Positions 31,410 through 36,840 of a DNA stretch of 36,840 nucleotides are shown here, one piece after another. The stretch lies in NCBI GenBank assembly GCA_003167215.1, contig PMTV01000068.1:64627-101466 (forward strand). The letters are read 5' to 3'. Origin of the DNA: Acidobacteriota bacterium. Lineage in GTDB: Bacteria; Acidobacteriota; Terriglobia; Acidiferrales; UBA7541. The position numbers were made by a program, and so were the translations under genes. Within the stretch, counting starts at the first letter, position 1. Each line of letters opens with the position of its first letter. The notes beneath the pieces were generated by a model. It worked only from the letters and a program-made list of their open reading frames with translations. It was not told the DNA's origin and did no database searches.

Positions 31410-32486
31410 CTAAGGTTGTATTTGCACGAAATCCGGTGTCGCAGTTTTGTTCGGCTTGCGGGCTTTCCACCGAGACGGACGTAGCGAACCTGACCTGAGA
31501 TGATTTACCGCCAGCCCGACGCCGACCGAGCTACCAACGAAATGCTTCACCTTCAACGGACCCGCGACCTTCACCGTCTGAATCCAGTGCAGTCCGCTGC
31601 TGATGGCGCAGCCGCATTGCGAGCAGTCCGGCGTGCCTCCAAAAACGCACGGTTCCACACGGCTTTTCAGGTCGGCGGAATAATTCGCGGACATTTTGGA
31701 AAAGAGACATTCATCCGGGTTTTTCGGAGGCTTTACGAAGGCCCCCGCGATTCCTTTATTCATTAGAAGCTTGGGATATTCCGAGGTCATTGCCGGAAGC
31801 TCTCTCGCCAGAATTTCGCGGTCCTCGCGAGTGAGCATTTCAACGCTCTGTTCGCCGATTTGCGGAGTGTAGAGGCTTACCCAGATTCTGTTGACCTCCG
31901 GCCGGGCGTTCCAGAAGGCAACATATTCCTGCAGGTAGCCGGGCCGCGCGAGCATCGGCCGCGTGATCACCCAATGAATGTTTACTTCTCGTCCTTCGAT
32001 ATTCTTGAGGATGCGCTCGTAGGTGGCCGGCTTCCGCCGGACATCGTGATCTTCGGGCAGGCCGTCCACCGATACCGCAACACGCACACGCGGGATTTTC
32101 ATCCACTCCTCGGGGATGGGGATTACGGCGCTGGTGACCACGAGCGTGAATACGTTCATTTCACTCAGAGCCGGCAGAATCCGGCTGAGCTCGCGATGTC
32201 GAACCAGCGGTTCGCCGCCCACTAGAGAGACATGCATAGGCTTGTGCTGGCGCACGAGCCCAAGCACACCTTCGACCAGCGCGTCGCCACGCTTGTCATT
32301 CAGATCACGCAAGGTAACGCCGCCTGCCAGATGCGTATCGCCATAGGCGTAACACCCGGGGCAGCTCAGCGGACATTCACGCGTGATTTCGATTGAGAGC
32401 AACGGGACTCTGCCGGTCAGGATGCGCCCCCACGATGTGAGAATTTCGCGCGGCGTAATGCTCGGATTGACTACAGTTGTATTCAT
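31410..32486 (-). CDS. radical SAM protein with C-terminal cysteine cluster
   Basis: The 358-aa protein has the radical SAM motif C38-P-L-S-C42-P-G-C45 binding a [4Fe-4S] cluster, followed by V-S-L-V-G-G-E-P-L (the GGE motif) and V-A-V-S-V-D-G-L. A C-terminal group, E-P-C-x7-D-C-x2-C-x-C, suggests an auxiliary cluster of SPASM or similar type. Such enzymes modify peptides or lipids (HpnH-like or PqqE-like); no substrate peptide is seen next to it. The tail after residue ~310 is basic and unrelated to the fold. A short GGT-containing sequence before the ATG serves as a weak ribosome binding site. Confidence 0.88.
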   Translation of the reverse strand: MNTTVVNPSITPREILTSWGRILTGRVPLLSIEITRECPLSCPGCYAYGDTHLAGGVTLRDLNDKRGDALVEGVLGLVRQHKPMHVSLVGGEPLVRHRELSRILPALSEMNVFTLVVTSAVIPIPEEWMKIPRVRVAVSVDGLPEDHDVRRKPATYERILKNIEGREVNIHWVITRPMLARPGYLQEYVAFWNARPEVNRIWVSLYTPQIGEQSVEMLTREDREILARELPAMTSEYPKLLMNKGIAGAFVKPPKNPDECLFSKMSANYSADLKSRVEPCVFGGTPDCSQCGCAISSGLHWIQTVKVAGPLKVKHFVGSSVGVGLAVNHLRSGSLRPSRWKARKPNKTATPDFVQIQP

Positions 32487-32605
32487 AAGTACCTAGATGC
32501 TAGTTCTAGGCCAAGTGGTGCATGCTTTCAACTATGAAAGTAACAATGTGATTCTTTTCTAACGGTAGGCCAAGTCGGGGGCTTTGTGGATTTTACCTGC
32601 TTGCG

Positions 32606-33820
32606 TCAGCGGTCAATGCCGTGTTGCTGCATAAAGCGCAAAGCGTCTTCGGCCGATCGGCTTCCGGCTGCGGTGCCGAGCTTATTTGACTCTGTACTTG
32701 AAAATAGCGGCCGGCGCTTCGGCGAAAATGTCGCCGGATCGAATGTGCCTCTCTTGGTATGAAACACCCAAACATACTCGTGGCGATTCTTATCGGCATC
32801 GGAAGGTGAAACCACGGCTGAGTCAACAGCTGTCAGAGGAGTGAAATCTGAAAACCCATTCTTGTCGGTGTGGACAAGTGTGGGCATTGTGCCGTTATAA
32901 AAATCCGCGTCGTGCGTGAATATGACGACGAAATCCACCAAGGCTGGCGCCGGGGCGGGACAAATCCCGGCGAATGCCTTGCCGCGGTTCCTGGTCATCC
33001 ATTTGTACTGATTCGGCGAGAGGCCGTATGCCGAGAAATATATTTTGCAGGCCTCATTATTTTCCAATGGCTTCACGACGGGATCCTCTTCCTCATCCGC
33101 TTCGCGTGGTGGTGCCGTAACATGGGTGCTCGCGCTCAATGCCGGGGACGCGCTGGGCAGGTTGTCGGCGAGTTCGATGTTGCTAGCGGTCGCGGCTACA
33201 GGCGCGGGCGCCACAGCGGGTGTGTTGGGGACGGAAACGTCCTTGCTTGAACCCGCTTTCACAGCAGAGCGTTTAGTGTTCGCGGCGGCGGTATTTGAGG
33301 CAGATTGCGTTTTGGTCTGGCCGGCTGATGCAGTTTGCGAATCTGTGTTTGCTACCCCGGTTGGCTGTGGCGCTGAACGTACGGGGGGTTGTACAGCCGT
33401 ATTGGCCTGCGAGCGGGTCGAAATCGGTTGAGGTTTCGCCGTTTGTTGAGTGCTGGCCGAAGTTCTGGCGCGTGCGGCGGCTACAACCGATTGCGGTTCC
33501 TGTTGGCTGCTAGTTTGCGCTTCACTCGAATTCTGATTATTTCCTTCGGGCTCCGGCGGCTTGGGAAGGGCCTTTTCCGGCACGTATCCCTCTTTGCCGC
33601 TGGAAGTACGAATCTTTACGTAGCCTTTCTCGCGGCTGATGATTTCCACCAGCTCGCCGCATTTCAGTTTCAGAGCCACGTCGAAACTATTCAGCGAGTC
33701 GTACACCCAGACGCGATCTTCGTTCGCTCCGCACTTTATCGGGCTGGTTTCCGCTGCATAAGTTGGGAATGCGCAAACCACGGCGAGAAGAACGAGAATC
33801 GGTATAGGGATACATCGCAT
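32606..33820 (-). CDS. secreted SH3-domain protein with Ser/Thr/Gln-rich linker
   Basis: The product is about 404 aa from the ATG at 33820, whose signal peptide (I-P-I-L-V-L-L-A-V-V-C-A-F, ending near T-Y-A-A-E) makes it the best start; an upstream frame to 34060 has no signal-like start. A bacterial SH3 domain follows (about 30-85: L-K-L-K-C-G-E-L-V-E-I-I, Y-V-K-I-R-T-S-S-G-K-E-G-Y-V). A long low-complexity Ser/Thr/Ala/Gln/Pro linker leads to a C-terminal domain (about 250-404) with E-A-C-K-I-Y-F-S-A-Y-G-L and E-Y-V-W-V-F-H-T-K-R-G-T. The SH3 part probably binds cell wall. The C-terminal domain is not recognised. Confidence 0.75.
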   Translation of the reverse strand: MRCIPIPILVLLAVVCAFPTYAAETSPIKCGANEDRVWVYDSLNSFDVALKLKCGELVEIISREKGYVKIRTSSGKEGYVPEKALPKPPEPEGNNQNSSEAQTSSQQEPQSVVAAARARTSASTQQTAKPQPISTRSQANTAVQPPVRSAPQPTGVANTDSQTASAGQTKTQSASNTAAANTKRSAVKAGSSKDVSVPNTPAVAPAPVAATASNIELADNLPSASPALSASTHVTAPPREADEEEDPVVKPLENNEACKIYFSAYGLSPNQYKWMTRNRGKAFAGICPAPAPALVDFVVIFTHDADFYNGTMPTLVHTDKNGFSDFTPLTAVDSAVVSPSDADKNRHEYVWVFHTKRGTFDPATFSPKRRPLFSSTESNKLGTAAGSRSAEDALRFMQQHGIDR

Positions 33821-34126
33821 AGTTTTGCCAGGGCCTCTTGTGCAGCGCGGTTCATTTATCGTTCGCGCGGCATCGCGATAAGCAGTCTGTTTCTCGCAGT
33901 TCATCAACTGGGCGATTGTTTTCATCTTGCGGCTCGTTGACGCCTGTTGCGTCTTTGTGCGAAGGACTTGCGAAAGGAACGGGAACGTATGTTGAGCCTG
34001 CGTAAGCCCAAAAACGCAGAATCTGCAGAGTAAGTATGCGCGGTCAGAACGCGAGGCCACAACTGGACAACAGTACAGAACCAGGTCAGGGGGAAAGGTT
34101 TCGTATTCTGTTCGAAAGTGCCGTTC
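33821..34126. other. intergenic region upstream of the SH3 gene
   Basis: These 306 bp hold no gene beyond the unlikely N-terminal extension of the SH3 frame. A short inverted repeat, TTATCG...CGATAA, lies near 33857-33880. The promoter of the SH3 gene is expected here. No terminator is seen after the TPR gene. Confidence 0.4.
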
Positions 34127-35749
34127 CTACTTTTCCGCGAGATTTACTTTAACTTCTTGAAGCTCTGGACGATCCGCGCCGGGAGCGGCAATCTTCGCCA
34201 GTTGCGCGTAATAATCACGCGCTTCTTGCGGGTTTCCAGCGGATTCAGCGGCCCGCGCGGCGCCATAAAGTGCATCAAACCTCTTCGGCGAGATTTTGAG
34301 CGCGGCTTGGTAGGCAGCCAGGGCTTCTGAAGGCTGCTTTAGATCCAGGAGCAAGTCCCCCAGCATCTCGCGAGCCGGGATGCTGAGAGACTCCACGTGC
34401 TCGGACTCTTCCCGCTCGGCGGCCAGGCGCATGATTTTCACAGCTTCGACTGATTTGCCTTCTGCATGAGCCAGCCACGCCTCCGCTTCGCGTTGTTGAA
34501 CACCTTCGCCTGGATACACTTTGTTTCCCATGCCCTTGTCGTGCAAATCCAGCGCGTCATTTGCTTCGATTAGTTTTTGTATGTCTTGCTTGGCGCCGTC
34601 CACATCACCGCTGCGAGCAGCGCCGATGGCCCTCGCCCAGTAGGTCATGCCCTGGTCGCGCAACGGAATGTTGGGGACATCGAGCGATGCGGCTTCTTTC
34701 CAGTGGTGCAGCTCGATTGCATTTCGCGCTTCCAAGGTGGCTTGCATATCTCCTATCGTCATGCGGTTTGCGCCCGGAACCGCCTTCAAGTCATTCACCA
34801 CAGCGTGCGCCTTCGCTTCCTGGCCGCTCTGAAGATATGCATAGTCCAGGAAATCCATGGCGTGAGTTTGATAGTGCGCGTCGGCCATGTGCATTTCCGT
34901 GGCTTTCGCCGCCGAAGCCACGGCGGCAATGTTCGAGTCGATCGATTCCTGCCACAGGCCCAGTCGGGTGAAAATATGCGACGGCATGTGTATCGCGTGC
35001 GAGGAATCGGGAGCAATTTTCGCGTACATGCGCGCGGCTACCAAGCCTTCGCCAGCAAGTTCGGGAGTATCGCTCGCATGAATGATGTAGTGGGCTACGC
35101 CGGGATGTTCCGGTTCGCTTACAAGTAGCGGATCGAGAACTGCGAGAGCATTCTTGCGGTTGGTCAGACCCTGTTCTCCATAATCCGCTAGCGCAACGAG
35201 CGACAAGGCATAAAATGCCGCTGCATCGGTGTCTTTCGGGTTATCCCGGTAAAGTTTTTCCATGGCCGTTGAGTAGGCTCCGGCCCGCGCCGTGTGAGTA
35301 AGGTCTGATTTATCCTGAAAAAAGACAGCCGCCGCAGAAATGTATTCGGCCTCTCGATCGGTTGTGCCGCCGATCTTTCTGGCTTCCTCCAAATCCTCCC
35401 GACCCTCGCGCAAATCCTTTGCATCCGGAAAATCCCAGAGTTGATGATAAAGCGCCATGGCTTTTCCCCAATCGGCCATTGCGCAACGCGGGTCCTGCTG
35501 CGCCGCTTCCGCAAATGTCTGCTCGGATTGCAGGTATTGAAAGGAATGAAGCAGTGCTACAGCTTTTTCGATCGTGGACTGCGCGGCGGGCGAGCAGGAA
35601 GTAGGGAAGTTCACTTTACCGAGCTGCGCTGGATGGAGCACTTCTGCGTGGAGCACACGAGAGTCCTCACGGCCGATTTGTGAGGCGCTGAGGAAAAACC
35701 ACAGCGGCAAACTCCCGACGATTAGTAATAGTGCTCGGGTCCTTCGCAT
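34127..35749 (-). CDS. exported tetratricopeptide-repeat protein
   Basis: The 540-aa protein has GGAGGTGG just before ATG and a signal peptide or anchor (A-L-L-L-I-V-G-S-L-P-L-W-F-F-L). TPR-like repeats occur in the N-half (S-F-Q-Y-L-Q-S-E-Q-T-F-A-E-A-A-Q-Q-D-P) and near the C-terminus (P-S-E-A-L-A-A-Y-Q-A-A-L-K-I-S-P, then G-N-P-Q-E-A-R-D-Y-Y-A-Q-L). The middle has H-Y-I-I-H-A-S-D and H-A-I-H-M-P-S-H-I-F-T-R-L-G-L-W, conserved-looking His-rich motifs. It probably mediates protein contacts in the envelope. It follows ppa after 80 bp on the same strand. Confidence 0.8.
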   Translation of the reverse strand: MRRTRALLLIVGSLPLWFFLSASQIGREDSRVLHAEVLHPAQLGKVNFPTSCSPAAQSTIEKAVALLHSFQYLQSEQTFAEAAQQDPRCAMADWGKAMALYHQLWDFPDAKDLREGREDLEEARKIGGTTDREAEYISAAAVFFQDKSDLTHTARAGAYSTAMEKLYRDNPKDTDAAAFYALSLVALADYGEQGLTNRKNALAVLDPLLVSEPEHPGVAHYIIHASDTPELAGEGLVAARMYAKIAPDSSHAIHMPSHIFTRLGLWQESIDSNIAAVASAAKATEMHMADAHYQTHAMDFLDYAYLQSGQEAKAHAVVNDLKAVPGANRMTIGDMQATLEARNAIELHHWKEAASLDVPNIPLRDQGMTYWARAIGAARSGDVDGAKQDIQKLIEANDALDLHDKGMGNKVYPGEGVQQREAEAWLAHAEGKSVEAVKIMRLAAEREESEHVESLSIPAREMLGDLLLDLKQPSEALAAYQAALKISPKRFDALYGAARAAESAGNPQEARDYYAQLAKIAAPGADRPELQEVKVNLAEK

Positions 35750-35829
35750 CGCACCACCTCCGCAATCCTGCTTAGACTAAGTGTATCTCCATCGGAAGTT
35801 ACGCACTCCAAGAACATCGATCCGCGTGG

Positions 35830-36375
35830 CTATTTTTTGTGGTGACCCGCTCGCCTCTTTTTATCGTAGCGGGCCAGAGCATCTTCGATCACGGGATAAG
35901 CCATTTTAGCCGGCAAAATATCGTCTACTTCCACAATTTTCCCCTCGAGGTTTTTATAGTCCTGAAAAAACCGGCGGATCATAGCAAGTTTGTGCGGCGG
36001 CAATTCACTCGCTTCGTGGTAGCTGTTGTATTCCGGGTCAGCGGTGGCGACGGCGATGACTTTGTAGTCCTTTGTGCCCGAATCAATCATGGACATCAAC
36101 CCGATGGTTCGCGCGTCCATGATCGTGAGAGGAACCACCGGCACTTGGCAGAGCACAAGCACGTCGAGAGGATCGTGGTCTTCCGCGAGCGACTGCGGGA
36201 CGAATCCATAATTTGCCGGGTAGTAGACCGCCGAATAGAGCACGCGATCCATTTTGATGATGCCGCTGCCTTTGTCGAGTTCGTATTTCACGCTCGAACC
36301 CAGCGGAATCTCAATCACGGCGTGGAATTCCTTCGGGACGTTTTCGCCTGGACTCAGGTCATGCCAAGGATGCAT
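35830..36375 (-). CDS. ppa: inorganic pyrophosphatase (family I)
   Basis: The 181-aa soluble enzyme hydrolyses pyrophosphate to two phosphates and drives biosynthetic reactions. The family I signature D66-H-D68-P-L-D71-V-L-V is present, as are I-E-I-P-L-G-S-S-V-K-Y-E near the start, Y-P-A-N-Y-G-F-V-P, and the C-terminal F-F-x-D-Y-K-N-L-E-G-K. GGAGGG lies six bases before ATG. The length is normal. It follows the glycosyltransferase gene after 33 bp on the same strand. Confidence 0.96.
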   Translation of the reverse strand: MHPWHDLSPGENVPKEFHAVIEIPLGSSVKYELDKGSGIIKMDRVLYSAVYYPANYGFVPQSLAEDHDPLDVLVLCQVPVVPLTIMDARTIGLMSMIDSGTKDYKVIAVATADPEYNSYHEASELPPHKLAMIRRFFQDYKNLEGKIVEVDDILPAKMAYPVIEDALARYDKKRRAGHHKK

Positions 36376-36408
36376 CGGAAACCCTCCAGATTGTGGACTA
36401 ATTGTAGG

Positions 36409-36840
36409 TCACACAGGGCGATTCGTGAGCACGACCTTGCCACCCTGGCGCGCAAATACATAAACGGTTTTAGGGTCGATGTCCTGTAACGCTTTGTCCT
36501 TCAAATAATCTTCGGTGAAAAGAAAAACTCGCCCGTCGCGGTGCCATAGGCTGGTGAACGATTGATTGTCCTCAAAAATACTCGGAGCGCCCGGGAAATA
36601 CGAGCCGTACCATAAATTTCCGTCGCGGCCGTTGAGCACGTGCAGCTCGATTCCGGTGTAATAGTTCAAAGTGGAACCGAATTCATACTTCCCGTTGATT
36701 ACGATGGTATCGCCCGGTTTGTATTTCCTCTGGATCTTCAGCGCAATATTCTTGGATGTAAGTTCCGGCGAGAAGATCACGAATCCTTGATGTACGCAGA
36801 ACAAAACCACGATCATCATTCCGGTAAGAGCGAGGTTGCC
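36409..36840 (-). CDS. ArnT-like glycosyltransferase, C-terminal part
   Basis: The frame is open through the window's right edge, so the N-terminal catalytic and membrane part lies outside. The visible ~144 residues start with the end of a transmembrane region (M-M-I-V-V-L-F-C-V) and continue into the periplasmic C-terminal domain (S-K-N-I-A-L-K-I, D-T-I-V-I-N-G-K-Y-E-F-G-S-T-L-N-Y-Y, L-W-Y-G-S-Y-F-P-G-A-P, V-F-L-F-T-E-D). This matches dolichyl-phosphate-mannose/ArnT-like family 39 or 83 transferases, which move sugars from undecaprenyl-phosphate carriers. The acceptor is unknown. Confidence 0.75.
   Translation of the reverse strand, partial: GNLALTGMMIVVLFCVHQGFVIFSPELTSKNIALKIQRKYKPGDTIVINGKYEFGSTLNYYTGIELHVLNGRDGNLWYGSYFPGAPSIFEDNQSFTSLWHRDGRVFLFTEDYLKDKALQDIDPKTVYVFARQGGKVVLTNRPV

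Noticed and set aside
33821-34060. 80-residue N-terminal extension of the SH3 protein
   Set aside because: Arg/Thr-rich with no ribosome binding site; the signal peptide starts at the ATG at 33820.

Overview
The window reads like a chromosomal segment of a soil-type Acidobacteriota (Terriglobia, Koribacter/Sulfotelmatobacter-like). This rests on gene content and style only: many secreted proteins with short Sec signals, a HEAT-repeat protein beside a lone NuoI-like ferredoxin, a bactofilin, a type III polyketide synthase beside a flavoprotein, and several small lineage-type hypotheticals. No ribosomal or marker gene that would settle the taxonomy is present. GC looks moderately high by eye, except in a visibly AT-richer stretch at about 22.9-27.5 kb.

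Layout. 0-6.7 kb: the end of a TPR gene, a secreted clan GH-A-like glycosidase with an inserted discoidin-like domain, a zinc-dependent phospholipase C-like lipoprotein, tRNA-Ser(CGA), an HtrA/DegP-type protease, TadA and a small exported protein. 6.8-12.4 kb: a HEAT protein, a NuoI-like ferredoxin, a GalT-like transferase coupled to a YdcF/SanA-like protein, a bactofilin with a methyltransferase-like gene, a DedA protein, and two small genes closed by a strong terminator. 12.8-15.7 kb: type III PKS, FAD oxidoreductase and YceI, ending at a probable bidirectional terminator. 15.9-21.8 kb (minus strand): secreted phosphoesterase, multicopper oxidase and PiT phosphate transporter, which together suggest extracellular phosphate release and uptake plus periplasmic copper chemistry.

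22.0-27.6 kb is the accessory part. tRNA-Arg(ACG) at 27.5 kb has an N-terminally shortened tyrosine recombinase immediately beside its 3' end. A perfect 24-bp copy of the tRNA's T-arm-to-anticodon-loop segment lies 2.7 kb to the left, fused to a 38-bp relic of the 3' part of a second integrase. Between them are an XRE regulator, a ribbon-helix-helix protein, a zinc-ribbon protein and several tiny ORFs. Further left are a translationally coupled zinc-ribbon/metallophosphoesterase pair and two diverged ~80-bp direct repeats whose left edge resembles the 3' end of the same tRNA. I read the whole stretch as repeated integration (accretion) at tRNA-Arg.

27.7-36.8 kb (all minus strand): a ligase/acyl-carrier/acyltransferase fusion, a SYLF-domain protein whose upstream region carries a short 23S rRNA 3'-end-like sequence, a radical SAM protein, an SH3-domain secreted protein, a TPR protein, inorganic pyrophosphatase, and the C-terminal end of an ArnT-like glycosyltransferase running off the window.

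All assignments come from reading the translations and nucleotide motifs. No database search was run.
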